Program-made: the position numbers and the translations under genes
In this document: positions 24,280 to 35,115 of the stretch, piece by piece
Layout of the letters: every line of letters begins with the position of its first letter
Numbering within the stretch: the first letter of the stretch is position 1
NCBI GenBank assembly: GCA_907165275.2
Contig: OU015663.1
Span: 2,368,501-2,432,500 of the forward strand
DNA: 64,000 nt
Direction: 5' to 3'
From: Zygaena filipendulae
Lineage: Eukaryota > Arthropoda > Insecta > Lepidoptera > Zygaenidae
Notes under the pieces: generated by a model
The model's input: the letters and a program-made list of their open reading frames with translations, nothing else
Database searches by the model: none
What the model was told of the DNA's origin: nothing

Positions 24280-24866
24280 AATAGTACATTGTTATCCTAG
24301 GGGTGAAAGTAACTTATTTAGTCCCGAGACGGGGTTTGTCAATAGATCGAGGGACTAAATAAGTCTTTCTCCCGAGGATAACACTGTGCTTTTCATTACG
24401 AATGCAAGGAAAGTCAAAATAAAAATAGGAATTAGCTAAAGAAAAAATGAGTGAAGATCGGATAGTCGCTTGACACTTTCCCACCTATTTCTTTTTCTTT
24501 GGCCGGCTAGCTATTCAGCCAGTATTTTTTTTACATTGTGGCGACCTAAAAAAAATATTTTCTTTAATTATTAAGTATTAATTAAAGAAAATAAAAAAAT
24601 ATAAATAGGAATTAGCTTAAGAAAAAGTGAGTGAATTTTATTTTAATTAATACCTACTTAAACTTTACGTTATTTCAATTTTACATCGCGCTGGCTGTAT
24701 AGAAAGTTGAAACATGGTTCAATAGAAATGTGAAAATAGACCTAGTTTTTTTTTATAATTTGACAGTTGTCAGTTGAAAGCGATTCTCCCTAGGGCTGAA
24801 AAGGGTTACTTTCAACCCGCTTCTCAGGCAACTTCAGACCTACTTTCCGAGTATGAGTAATGAAAA
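24280..24866 (+). mobile_element. Family E dispersed repeat, copy 1
   Basis: About 590 bp nearly identical to 43583-44196 from AATAGTACATTGTTATCC to GAGTAATGAAAA. The first ~100 bases fold into a hairpin in which GTTATCCTAGGGG and ACTTATTTAGTCCC pair with GGGACTAAATAAG and CCGAGGATAAC. The body contains TTTCTTTAATTA / TTAATTAAAGAAA, and TTTTCATTAC near 24395 mirrors GTAATGAAAA at the right end. No coding capacity. This looks like a young non-autonomous element. Confidence 0.8.
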
Positions 24867-24867
24867 A

Positions 24868-24962
24868 GAATTTTCAAAATCGGTTCTGTAGAGATTACCC
24901 CCTCCAGAGATTACCCCCTATAACCTCACAAATTTACTTTACCTCTTTATATTATTTTAATA
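24868..24962 (+). repeat. Repeat tail, AGAGATTACCCCCT subfamily of family A
   Basis: GAATTTTCAAAATCGGTTCT, a doubled AGAGATTACCCCCT, and TTTACCTCTTTATATTATTT, matching 500-602. It begins where family E ends. A family A head lies on the other side (24178-24279), so family E probably inserted into one family A copy. Confidence 0.75.
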
Positions 24963-25410
24963 ATATAATATATTATATCTATAGATAACGTTATCCGGGG
25001 TCTGTTTTATGATACAATTTTATCTTGGTGATCATGATATTTAGAGTGTAATGTTGAAAGATGTATTCGGCATTCGGTTTTCGAAATTATTCAAGAATAT
25101 TGAGCGCGTAAGTAGCCGACGCGCCGACGGATCGTGATCTAGGGTCATCTACCGTATTGTCGCCGATGTGCCGACAAATCAAATATATATATTTTTATGT
25201 CTTTCTGCCGAATAAACTCACTTATTTAACTTAAACGTAAACCCACTTGTTTTCTCTGGGATTTATATAGTAATCGTTCTTTTTGTAATGTATATTTTTA
25301 ATTTATATTAGTTACGTGTAACCATGAACTATCGAAGGCTTTAGTAGGTGCCTTGTTTAAAATTACATCCACAGCGGTGTGATATTCCTGGGCGATAACG
25401 ATACAGTTTT
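24963..25410. other. Non-coding DNA
   Basis: GCCGACGCGCCGACGGATCG and GCCGATGTGCCGACAAATC form a short GC-richer block (25105-25200) in AT-rich DNA, followed by GAATAAACTCACTTATT. This could be part of an old LTR, but no second copy is present. Confidence 0.35.
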
Positions 25411-25570
25411 CCGTACCTATAAAACGCAGACTGCGGTCTCGAGGCATGCTCTATTGTTCAGCCAACTCGCGCCCGCGGTGCTTAGATTTCCCCGTGGAAA
25501 TAAACACCAGCTCTCGCCTTATTTACTGGCGACCTAACAATGTGGTGCACGTCAGTACAACAGAGCAGTG
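25411..25570 (+). promoter_or_regulatory. TATA box-like core promoter candidate, possibly inside a solo LTR
   Basis: TATAAAA at 25418-25424 is followed by a GC-richer stretch with a possible start region near 25448-25455. AATAAACACCAGCTCTCGCC at about 25499 and CTGGCGACCTAACAATG at 25527 resemble the end of an LTR and a TGGCGACC primer-binding site. No partner LTR is found. A 79-codon frame (25446-25685) has no domain. Confidence 0.3.
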
Positions 25571-25724
25571 TACCTATACAACAAGTAAGCAACAACAAGC
25601 TTTACGTGTACAAGAGAAAACAAACATGGAGACCGAATGGCGGACCCAATTTGGTCGACCACATTTTATATCTAGTTTGGTTTAGCTAGCAAACTTTTGA
25701 AGTGTGCTATGGTCACCATGCTTG

Positions 25725-25965
25725 TCCGCTGAAAGAGGTTTCAGACCATTGATATATTTTCGGACTAGTATCCCGGTAGAGGGTGAACTTTGTAAGCTGA
25801 TAGGTTCCACTTTCCAGTCTAGGCTTGTAATAATATATAGTATATAATAATATGTAGTATTATACTACGTTGCTTGGTTGGCATGACATCGACATAAACT
25901 GATAGGTACGTGTAGTTTAGTGTGGGATCAAACAGGTCTGTGTGTTGTAAAATATAAAGTGTTAG
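25725..25965 (+). mobile_element. SINE body, same family as 2023-2319
   Basis: Shares TTCCACTTTCCAGTCTAGGC and the GGATCAAACAGGTCTGTGTG end with the SINE at 2023-2319. The tRNA-like head is degraded and the box B motif is lost. Confidence 0.55.
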
Positions 25966-26351
25966 TATTAATATTGTTTTAATTGAAGGTATTGAAATTT
26001 AGTCAAACGAAATGTAGTATTCATTCCTTTGCAGTAACAATATTCAATGTGGTTTGGTATCAATATACAATTACACAAATATTTGTACTTATACTGCGAA
26101 GTTCTTGGAGACTTATTCAATGAACTCTCCGAATATATTAAATCAAGAAAACAAAACACGAAGCAAATCGAATATCGACTTACAGTCGAGAGACATTTTG
26201 TGATTCAGATTTCATGTATAACAAATGTATCGGTTTTGCTTAACAATGAGGTTGCGTTGCGAACGAAGAATTTATACTATTATACATCGTTCATTTTCGA
26301 TCTCACTGTTAGAGTTTTTAACCTACGTATATACCTATGTAATATATTATA

Positions 26352-27667
26352 AGAGGTGATGCGCGACGGTGCAACGTGCCGAACCAAAAATCTGTCAATA
26401 ACTCAATACCTAAGAAGTCTGTCAATAACTCAATACATAAGAGGTGACGGTGCAACGTGCCGAACCAGAAAAATCTGTCAATACATAATATGTTAGAGGC
26501 GACAGTGCAACGTGCCGAACCAGAAAAATCTGTCAATACATAATATGTTAGAGGCGACAGTGCAACGTGCCGAACCAGAAAAATCTGTCAATACATAATA
26601 TGTTAGAGGCGACGGTGCAACGTGCCGAACCAGAAAAATCTGTCAATACATAATATGTTAGAGGCGACAGTGCAACGTGCCGAACCAGAAAAATCTGTCA
26701 ATACATAATATGTTAGAGGCGACGGTGCAACGTGCCGAACCAGAAAAATCTGTCAATACATAATATGTTAGAGGCGACAGTGCAACGTGCCGAACCAGAA
26801 AAATCTGTCAATACATAATATGTTAGAGGCGACGGTGCAACGTGCCGAACCAGAAAAATCTGTCAATACATAATATGTTAGAGGCGACAGTGCAACGTGC
26901 CGAACCAGAAAAATTTGTCAATACATAATATGTTAGAGGCGACAGTGCAACGTGCCGAACCAGAAAAATCTGTCAATACATAATATGTTAGAGGCGACGG
27001 TGCAACGTGCCGAACCAGAAAAATCTGTCAATACATAATATGTTAGAGGCGACGGTGCAACGTGCCGAACCAGAAAAATCTGTCAATACATAATATGTTA
27101 GAGGCGACGGTGTAACGTGCCGAACCAGAAAAATCTGTCAATACATAATATGTTAGAGGCGACGGTGCAACGTGCCGAACCAGAAAAATCTGTCAATACA
27201 TAATATGTTAGAGGCGACAGTGCAACGTGCCGAACCAGAAAAATCTGTCAATACATAATATGTTAGAGGCGACGGTGCAACGTGCCGAACCAGAAAAATC
27301 TGTCAATACATAATATGTTAGAGGCGACGGTGCAACGTGCCGAACCAGAAAAATCTGTCAATACATAATATGTTAGAGGCGACAGTTCAACGTGCCGAAC
27401 CAGAAAAATCTATCAATACATATGTTAGAGGCGACGGTGCGACGTGCCGAACCAGAAAAATCTGTCAATACATAATATGTTAGAGGCGACAGTGCAACGT
27501 GCCGAACCAGAAAAATCTATCAATACATATGTTAGAGGCGACGGTGCGACGTGCCGAACCAGAAAAATCTGTCAATACATAATATGTTAGAGGCGACAGT
27601 GCAACGTGCCGAACCAGAAAAATCTATCAATACATATGTTAGAGGCGACGGTGCGACGTGCCGAACC
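26352..27667 (+). repeat. 55 bp minisatellite array, about 24 units, with a local 107 bp higher-order repeat
   Basis: Tandem units of 55 bp contain GGCGACRGTGCAACGTGCCG, AACCAGAAAAATCTGTCAAT and ACATAATATGTTAGA. Units vary mostly at one site (GACAG or GACGG). The first ~110 bp are more diverged. The right end holds three copies of a dimer made of one 55 bp and one 52 bp unit; the short unit lacks AAT in ACATAATATG and carries GTGCGACG. Matching positions at 27411, 27518 and 27625 are 107 bases apart. The period is not a multiple of three and no stable protein repeat results. There is no unique spacer sequence, so it is not a CRISPR-type array. Confidence 0.95.
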
Positions 27668-28566
27668 GATTATCCGTCAATTGCGTCTCCTGCCCACTTA
27701 GCCCAGATTGATTACTATGATTTTGAAGGCTTTAAAAAACTAAGGAACGTATCGTCATATCACGTGGTGAGGAAAAAGTGGACTTTTGATTGAACGATTT
27801 TACGTGACCACGTGACAGATTTCTTTGTAACTATATGGCATTGACGATGATAGATTGTGAACTTGACTAAGGGAGCTGTAGTAGGGTAGGTACCTCTCTT
27901 ATCGTATTCATTCAGTCATATTTGTACCATATAATAATTTGTTTAATGATGATGTTATCGAACAGGCGATTTATATTTTTCCATTTCGCGTAATAATTAG
28001 TACACTGTGTTTTTTAAATAACATTATCTTTATTCATTTTTGTTTGGGGAGTGTAAAAATTTCCAACATAATAATTAATGTCATCAATTAGCATGTATTT
28101 TTTAACCGTGCTCCCTATTATAAATAACGAGCACTCGCCTCGCCCGCCACTAGACGAGTCAACTGGGATAGTGACCCGTGTTGCTCTTGTGTTAGCGACT
28201 AAACCGGTCGCTCGCTTCAATTTTATACCCGGAAATTTGCGCCTTGTAAATCAGTGAAATCAACACAAATCTGGATTGGAGAAATTTAAATTCGAGGTCG
28301 GACACAGGAAACATTGAACTTAATTAACGGTTATAACTATGTATGTTAATAGTATTATTTAATTGATCGACAAACTAAGTGAAAAACCAATTGCTCTGCT
28401 CTACATTATGATTACCCCTGTTTTCCGCCAGTTGGTATATTTATTAGTTATTAGGTAGAGTTTCATAGCAATAAAAAGTAATTGGAACAGCTTTGTTTTG
28501 CGTACCTACCCAAAAATCGCAATACCCATGTCCAGCCCCCCCTAGCCAAATTGACATTCTATAATG
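27668..28566. other. Non-coding DNA
   Basis: The open frame ending at 27793 is an extension of the minisatellite. The antisense 68-codon frame at 28014-28220 has no domain. Nothing else recognised. Confidence 0.45.
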
Positions 28567-28734
28567 GTTAACGCATAGAAAACTAAGAAACATAATTAGT
28601 TAAATGCCAATTAAAATTTATTTAATGAACGTCTCTGAGTGCGGCTGTTTTTTTTTTAAATCTTTACTTAAAATTAATTAGGTATCTAATCATTAAAACG
28701 ACTGAATGTGGTCGTTAGTTTTCTATGCGTTAAC
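28567..28734. mobile_element. Family C derivative bounded by a 19-20 bp inverted repeat
   Basis: Perfect inverted ends: GTTAACGCATAGAAAACTAA at 28567-28586 and TTAGTTTTCTATGCGTTAAC at 28715-28734. The interior contains ATTAGTTAAATGCCAATTAA, GAACGTCTCTGAGTGCGGC and TCATTAAAACGACTGAATG, which is family C sequence with its left arm deleted. Either family C sequence sits inside another element or new termini have been acquired. Confidence 0.7.
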
Positions 28735-28748
28735 GATTGTAAAATGTC

Positions 28749-28823
28749 AAGCCCGCTCCACATTCACGCGAGATCTTGCGAGAACGCAAGAAAACTACGA
28801 GAACGTGAATGTGGAGCGGGCTT
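28749..28823. repeat. Family G hairpin, copy 2
   Basis: Perfect 20 bp arms AAGCCCGCTCCACATTCACG (28749-28768) and CGTGAATGTGGAGCGGGCTT (28804-28823) around a loop with GCGAGATCTTGCGAGAACGC. Copy 1 is at 1463-1555. Confidence 0.8.
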
Positions 28824-28941
28824 CAAATTCAGCCCCCCTGACCAGCCTATTCAATGTCGCTATACAAAATACAATAAACTGTAATACAATAGCTGTTCAG
28901 TGTATTTCTTTTGGGGCAGGTAAAGTACATTTGAATTTGAC

Positions 28942-29215
28942 GGCACCGTGAACCCGGTGGTGAGTAAACCTGACTGCTACACCAGATGCCGTGAGTTCGA
29001 TTCCCGCATCAGAACAAACATGAGTGATGAACATCGGTGTTCACGCAGTGTCTAGGTGTTTTGTGTTTATCTTAAGTATGCAGTATGCACTTACAATAGC
29101 GAAAATTTCAATAAATATTATATGAGTCGACTGGTACGGGATATTGCGAGCACTGCTTAGTTTGGGACCAGCAGTGCAGTTATGTAACTTTATTGTCATT
29201 ATTCTTATATGTATT
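28942..29215 (+). mobile_element. tRNA-derived SINE, second type
   Basis: The head GGTGGTGAGTAAACCTGACTG (20 of which resemble a box A region) is followed by a box B-like GAGTTCGATTCCCGC at 28991. The body ends near TTATTGTCATTATTCTTATA. It shares the box B logic with 2023-2319, but the body differs. It is not a functional tRNA. Confidence 0.5.
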
Positions 29216-29220
29216 GTAAG

Positions 29221-29359
29221 ACTAGTTCCCGCGGAAATTCCGGGATAAAAAGTACCCTATGTCCTTTTCTGTAACCCTAACAACGTGTATGCAAAATTTC
29301 ATATCGATCGGTTGAGCCGTTAAGGCGTGAAAGCGTGTCAAACAAACTAACTTTCGCAT
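29221..29359 (+). repeat. Family A repeat, 5'-deleted
   Basis: The head ACTAGTTCCCGCGG joins directly to AATTCCGGGATAAAAAGTAC, so about 45 bases of the GC-rich head are missing. The rest runs through TTGAGCCGTTAAGGCGTG to AACTTTCGCAT. Confidence 0.8.
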
Positions 29360-30194
29360 AGGTAAATGGAGCTGCGTACCTACTATGTTCAACTACGTCC
29401 AATTTTACTGTCACACAACCAAGAAATATATCGTGAGCGCGTTCGAAAATGTCAAGGGAATGAATTCAAAGAAAAAACCTCTCCTAAAGAATTAACGTAT
29501 AATTTATTTTTATTTATACTTGAACTTGACAACATTGGCGGCAATAAAACATTGGTCGGTGGAACGTCGCACCGACACGCCACGCTGCATTACAGAAGTC
29601 AAGAGCGGTGGTCGGTAGCGACCAAGGTAATGTGTTGGAGCACAGAACAGAAAATAACAGATAGAAGGGACGTCAACTTAGTTTAGTATGAAAACGGATG
29701 CAAACCAGTGTCGCCGGGTGATTTACTACTAACCATTCATTAACGTAAAGAAATATATTAAACGCTCTATGGTTATGTTTATACTTAGTCACAGTTTTCA
29801 AAATTCACAGTTTTGGGAATATTGTAGTAAATAGGAAGGCATCCCAAGTAGGATGGCAGCATAAAAAGTTTTAGGCAAGTTTGAGCATTTGCTCTAACTT
29901 TCTTCGCAACCGTGGCGCGCTTGCCCCGTCTACATGTTCTCTCGAGTTAATTTGTTAGCTCTGTGTGTTGGAGGTATTAGACGAAGGCATTTTGCTAATT
30001 GAACTGAGAAACTCGGAACCTTGTAGGGGCGATATTTTTAAAATAATAATTTACTACTGCAGGGCAATTATGTAACTTTTATTGCTATCGTTTTTGGATT
30101 TCAGTCGGTAACTTGACAGTCTTGCGATTAAAAAAGAGCACCTTTTGATACCTACCTACTTATTTAAAATCAACATTCTTCAATAACAGTATCG
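29360..30194. other. Non-coding DNA
   Basis: A 106-codon frame at 29366-29686 has no domain. At 29826-29960 a GC-richer stretch (AACCGTGGCGCGCTTGCCCC, TACATGTTCTCTCGAGTTAA) may be an interspersed repeat, but I cannot confirm it. Confidence 0.4.
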
Positions 30195-30427
30195 GCCGCA
30201 CTCAGAGTCCACTTTAATGATTACTTAGTTAAGTATAGATTTTTAAAACAAAACTGCCGCAATCAGAGACGTTCAGTAAATTAATGTTATTTGGAATTTA
30301 ATGAGATGTAACTTAATTAGTTAAATGCCAATTAACATTAATTTATTAAACTTGTCTGATTGCGGCAGTTTTGTTTTTAAAATCTATACTTAACTAAGTA
30401 ATCATTAAAGTCGACTCTGAGTGCGGC
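30195..30427. mobile_element. Family C MITE, most complete copy
   Basis: A 233 bp near-palindrome. The left half (GCCGCACTCAGAGTC, TAATGATTACTTAGTTAAGT, ACAAAACTGCCGCAATCAGA) is mirrored on the right (TCTGATTGCGGCAGTTTTGT, ACTTAACTAAGTAATCATTA, GACTCTGAGTGCGGC). Arms are about 110 bp with a short central AATTAGTTAAATGCCAATTA. No coding capacity. Confidence 0.85.
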
Positions 30428-30529
30428 GGTAAGTGTCTAAACATGCTCAATTAATCGCAAAACCATCATTCCGAGTTATTTAGGTCTTATAGGTTAAGAT
30501 GTAGAAGTTCGTTAGGGAAATCCAAAATA

Positions 30530-30564
30530 GACGCAAGCGAAACCGCGGGTGGAATTGCTAGTAA
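30530..30564 (-). repeat. Family A head fragment
   Basis: CAAGCGAAACCGCGGGTGGA followed by ATTGCTAGTA is the minus-strand head only. Confidence 0.5.
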
Positions 30565-30678
30565 ATTAAATAAGTGTCATCGTTCTTTTAGGTGATGGGT
30601 TGTGATAATGATTTAAATATGATTAAAATATCTTCTCGTATCAAATATTAGAGTCAAGTTTCATGCTAATGCCCAATA

Positions 30679-30866
30679 TCTAATGTATAAAATTCTCGTG
30701 TCACAATGTTCGTTCCCATACTCCTCCGAAACGGCTTGACCGATTCTCATGAAATTTTTTATGCATATTCAGTAGGTCTGAGAATCGGCTACTATTTATT
30801 TTTCATCCCGGAATTCCCGCGGGAACTCCGAAACTCACGCGGGTGACACACTAGGACACAGCTAGT
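30679..30866 (-). repeat. Family A repeat, ATGCATATTCAGTAGG subfamily
   Basis: The minus strand runs from ACTAGCTGTGTCC near 30866 to ATTTTATACATTAGAT at 30679. The interior (GAATCGGTCAAGCCGTTTCG, GGAGTATGGGAACGAACATT) matches 50146-50335 closely in the opposite orientation, which defines a distinct subfamily. Confidence 0.85.
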
Positions 30867-31440
30867 AGTATATAGAATTCATTTGAATGTTGGTTGCTAA
30901 AAAAACATTGAGGAGCGGCGGCGCTCGGAAAATCTAGAGCACTGGACTGGTTGCAAATGCAGTACGAATCCAGTTTCAATTCTAGGAGTGCAAATTGAAA
31001 ACTTTTATCGGGCAAACTGCAAGTTCATGGAATGGGTGTACTAGCAACTGGAAGTGTGGTAAGTAGGACGCTATTCGGAATCGTTAGTAGGTACCTACCT
31101 ACTTACTGGTCCTAGCTTTCCACTGGATGATTGCGAAACTTTTCTATGGTCAGCGAGGAAAGTAAAATGCTCCCATTTAACGATAACAACGTTCAACGTT
31201 GTTTCGCGGTCAGATAAGATTTAAAATATTTATTTATATCTATACAACTACAAATTCAAGTACGTATATGAATGATAGTTTAAAATTCCGCAAGTTTCAC
31301 AAAAGATGTTTGTCTTCTATGTCTGTTGACATTCGAATCATAAATAAGATGCGCAAAGAATCATAGGAGGAGGAAATTTTAGCAAGACAGGTTTGGACTT
31401 GGACAAACCTGTCTTAGGTTTGGACTCAGATAAAATAATT
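30867..31440. other. Non-coding DNA
   Basis: Nothing recognised beyond TAGGTACCTACCTACTTAC at about 31088. Confidence 0.4.
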
Positions 31441-31650
31441 CTTTTTTTTTTTTTTTTTTTTTATGTCATAGGAGGCAAACGGGCAAGTGGTACACCTGAT
31501 GGTAAGTGATTACCGCCGCCCATGGACATCTGCAACACCAGAAGGCATGCAGGTGCGTTGCCGACCTGGAATGGGGCTGGGAACTGGCTTTCAAGTGGGG
31601 CTGCCGGAACACCGTCAGGTGCATATTACTTCCGGCCATATACAATGCAC
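31441..31650 (+). repeat. Poly-T-led lepidopteran interspersed repeat
   Basis: A run of about 20 T is followed by ATGTCATAGGAGGCAAACGG, GGTACACCTGATGGTAAGTG, ATTACCGCCGCCCATGGACA and TCTGCAACACCAGAAGGCAT. I recognise this consensus as widespread in lepidopteran genomes. Overlapping 60-codon frames are by-products. The right border is approximate. Confidence 0.7.
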
Positions 31651-33674
31651 TGAATACTTTATTAATTTTATTTTATGACAAAATATAATAAAATATTTTG
31701 AAAACATACTATCGTCTCTATTGGTATTCGTATTCGTATTTTTTTTTATTATTGGTATATTTATTTACATACCGATGAAAGTCAAAAGATGAAAGACTTT
31801 ATCATAATTGTGGTAAATTATTTTAAGATTTGGAATGAATGTTTGTTTATTATATCAATTATATTCTATTTAATTTGTTAAAAATTCCTGAGACCAGGTG
31901 CAAAATCTCCGCTTATTATTTTAATTGCATGAGATTAAGCACTTGGCAATGTGCCGTGGGCGATCATGAGCGGAGTCGAGGTGACATTATAGTATAATAA
32001 AGTTCTGTGAAATATATCTAGGATTTTACCCAATTTAATACTTCGCCAAGGTACATTTTTGTACTATTGCATTATTTTATAGAGTAGTGACTCCGTTAAG
32101 CTGAATGATTTACAATATTGTGATTGGTTCCTAAATTTTCTAATGGAATTTGGAAGATACACAGAAAGGGACGCAAAAATTTTCCTTACAAAAGACCCTG
32201 TAAAATGAAAATATATATGTATATTTATTATTATTGTTCGGCGTGTGAGCTATAACAGCTATTAGATACACTTTGCCAATGTTTTGTGAGAGTATTTTTT
32301 GTATCTAGTCTCTAATCTCAACATTTGAGCAAAGTACATTAAACATTTTTTCCACCAGTTTTCTTGCATTTTTGCTCGTGTAATACTTGTTAATTATTAA
32401 AATATTGCGTAATTATTAAATGTTTCTTTATAAATAAAAAGTTCAAATATGATTCTTTCTTGTTCGATTAAAACATTTAGGTATTACTAGTTGAAAGATG
32501 TTGACGAATTTACTTATATGCGGTTTAGTTAGCTTAGCCACCGATAATATAATAAATACTATACTGCTAAGCTATCGATCACTAATTTTATTATTTCACT
32601 GAAGCTAGAGTAAATGTAATTTTAAACGAGTTTGGGAAAAGGCGCAATCGGTTCAACATTAGTTTCATATTATTTAATAAATATACCTACGTAAATATTA
32701 GCGTTGTTAATTCTTCTCTATACACGTAATTTAAACGAGGTTTAGTGTAAACATAGCATATTATTACGACCATCTCAACTTGTAGAATAATTTAATTAAG
32801 AAAATCATAATATGGAAAAGCTGTTTTTTCAAATAAATTACATTTGTCCTTTGAGCGCTCACGGCTTGCTTAGTTTTTAATGTGTTTTTGGTTGTGTTCA
32901 GAGTATTTTCTATCTATTTAAAGCAATCCAATCTTTCGGTGTTTGTGTTAAAGTTAGGGAATTAATCACGATCCGTCAATAATATTTAACAATCACTCAT
33001 TTTAACAAATCGAGGCCCGAATGAATTCCAAAATCGAAGTTTAGTTATTACATCTTTGCAACGTCTTTCTACCGATTTGTCAATTCAACATTATCGATAA
33101 GAAAGTTTTGACAGTTAGTCAATTAGATGAATGTTATTGAATCCTGGGATCCCTCCGTGATCAATCATTCAGTAGGTACATACTGCTTAGTCTCTACCAA
33201 GTTCACTGTTATAAACATAAGTAATTAAATAAAGTTGTTGCTGATCAAAAAGAGTCTAATGCCTAATAACCAAGGTACACAAGGATAATTGTTGTATTTA
33301 ATTGTAAATCTAAATTTTTAAATCATGTCGCCAAATAATTAATTAAAAAATAATATAGGTAATATTTCAGAACATTTTTTTTACAATGCCTCATAACAAC
33401 ATACAAAATTTATTTAACATATAAAATGTTGCTGGCAAGATAATGTTGCCAAGCATTTTCGAGCACAGTGGTGTCAACCTTGCCTCCGGTCATCATTATA
33501 CACTAGCACGTTTTTATTTCCTTTAATATTTATGTACGATCAAAAACGCTGCACATTATGTGTGTCACATAAATATTTCGATATTCCACGCGGCGCGGCT
33601 TCGCAGTAAATGTTCGTTTTATGTAACTCATTGTCACGCTTGGTAGTGGTTCCTAATTATTTAGGTCACTCAGC
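31651..33674. other. AT-rich non-coding DNA
   Basis: About 2 kb with no open frame above 60 codons and no recognised repeat. Confidence 0.5.
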
Positions 33675-33729
33675 GCGGCAGGTAGGTAGGTAGCGTGGGA
33701 ACGCAAGGATAAGTCCAATAGATTGTGAC

Positions 33730-34444
33730 TAATTATTTATTGCCTTCCCGGTCCGTTCCCGGTAGATAGGTACAAGTAGGTACAATTAGCGACACTGGCC
33801 TCAGCGGTAGGTGGAAGGTGGCTCGTAGATGGTGACGACGCTGGTGCCGCGGCGGCTGGTGTAGGCAGCGGCTGGGGTACGCCTGGAGTAGTCCCGGAGT
33901 AGGGCTGGTAGGTGCCTGGAATGCGCCGGGGTAGTCCGGGGGTAGGGCCCGGATCCCGCGGCTGGTAGGTGCCTGGGACCTGGAGCGAGGGCTTCGGTTA
34001 CCATCAGCAAGTCCGTAGCTGGCTGCCTTTCCACCCCGTGAGAACCAGCGGTCGCAAGGTAGTAGCGATAGTGCCTTAGTAGGAATTGCAGCCAGCCAGA
34101 CTAGATTAAGTGAGAAGCAGCTTAGTAGTGTGAATGTGAATGAGAACTCACCCTAGAGGGTCATCCAGCACTAGCACAGAAAAATAGTATGCGCGGTAGA
34201 CTAACGGTCACAAGATCGTAGGTAGGTAGGTACCGTAGAATTAATTTAGACACCCGCGTGTAGCGCGGCGTGCGAGCTGCAGTCGTCTGTCCGTGCAGAT
34301 TGAAATGATCGGCCGATGACGACCGGCGGCGCGGAAGCGCGGCGCGCGGAGGGATATTTGGAGATCCGTTCGCACAGGGTAGATTTAATTTATTTTATTT
34401 TATAGTTTTGTTACTATGTTGAGAACTGAGACTGCAACGTTACA
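33730..34444 (-). repeat. 3' LTR (715 bp identical core)
   Basis: Read on the minus strand it starts TGTAACGTTGCAG at 34444. A TATA box-like CTATAAAATA lies at 34396-34405 and an AATAAA polyadenylation signal at 33736-33741. The identity with the 5' LTR stops at 33730. The next ~55 bases (33675-33729) are related to 35697-35752 at only roughly three in four positions. Confidence 0.9.
33801..34034 (-). other. 77-codon LTR-internal open frame, copy 1
   Basis: Sense-strand frame within the LTR, predicted to be basic and rich in Pro, Arg, Ala and Thr (for example RDYSRRTPAAAYTSRRGTS), ending in EPPSTYR. It lies downstream of the LTR TATA box, so a transcript would carry it as a leader ORF. The LTR here is GC-rich with GTAGGTGCCTGG-type repeats, so the frame may be a compositional accident. 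No family is recognised. Confidence 0.25.
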
Positions 34445-34456
34445 GTACCCCCTCCG
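34445..34456 (-). other. Polypurine tract
   Basis: The minus strand CGGAGGGGGTAC sits directly upstream of the 3' LTR start, the expected primer site for plus-strand DNA synthesis in LTR elements. Confidence 0.7.
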
Positions 34457-34930
34457 AAAATTCAGGATTTTAGCTGGCAACCTTAGTGGTAAAATCCGTC
34501 TATGCTACCTGTGAATCTTTGCTCCTTATCCTTTCATTCCTCTCGAACATTCTTTCATACCTCCCTCTTTCAAACTGTCTTTGATCCTGTTAGTCAGACC
34601 TCAGACTCCTAACAACCAGAGTACACTAGTTAGCACTAAACTATACTCGAGAAACAAAGGGTGTAGGTTCATGTTTAGATACATGCTCCTCACATCACAA
34701 GTAGACCGGTAGTATTGTGAATAGGGTAGTACTTAGTACGCTAGTTCGTTTTTGCTTAGCTGGATAGACGAAATAAGGTGAGTTTCCATTATAAGAATAA
34801 GCAAAACAATACAAAATTAGTGCTATAATTGGCCAAAGGTAGATAAAAAAAATTTAGGGTAGGTAGTGTTATAAATAGCCAACAAGCTCAATTTAGGAAG
34901 CTAAGTATAATAATTAAGCGGTATTTAAAT

Positions 34931-35115
34931 GTACAGTAAATATTTTTTAGATAAGAAAAAAAAATCAAACGAGCAAAGTATGTAGCCACCACTAGTATTA
35001 GTTAAGCTGATATATATAGGTATAAGCGAGATGTACAGTAAATATTTTTTTTTGACTAGGAAAAAAAAATTAATCAAGCAAGTAAAGCATGTAGCCACCA
35101 CTAGTATTAGGTAAG
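34931..35115. repeat. Tandem duplication inside the LTR element
   Basis: Two ~80 bp units, 34931-35007 and 35033-35115. Each starts GTACAGTAAATATTTTTT and ends in TGTAGCCACCACTAGTATTA, with an A-rich middle that differs in length. Part of the non-coding interior. Confidence 0.8.

Noticed and set aside
26352..27667. Direct-repeat array as CRISPR
   Set aside because: Units are contiguous with no unique spacers, and the context is an insect nuclear genome.
28942..29010. tRNA gene
   Set aside because: Only the box B-like segment is good; the stems do not close and a SINE-like body follows.
31487..31688. Two overlapping 60-63 codon frames
   Set aside because: They lie in a common lepidopteran interspersed repeat and are by-products of it.
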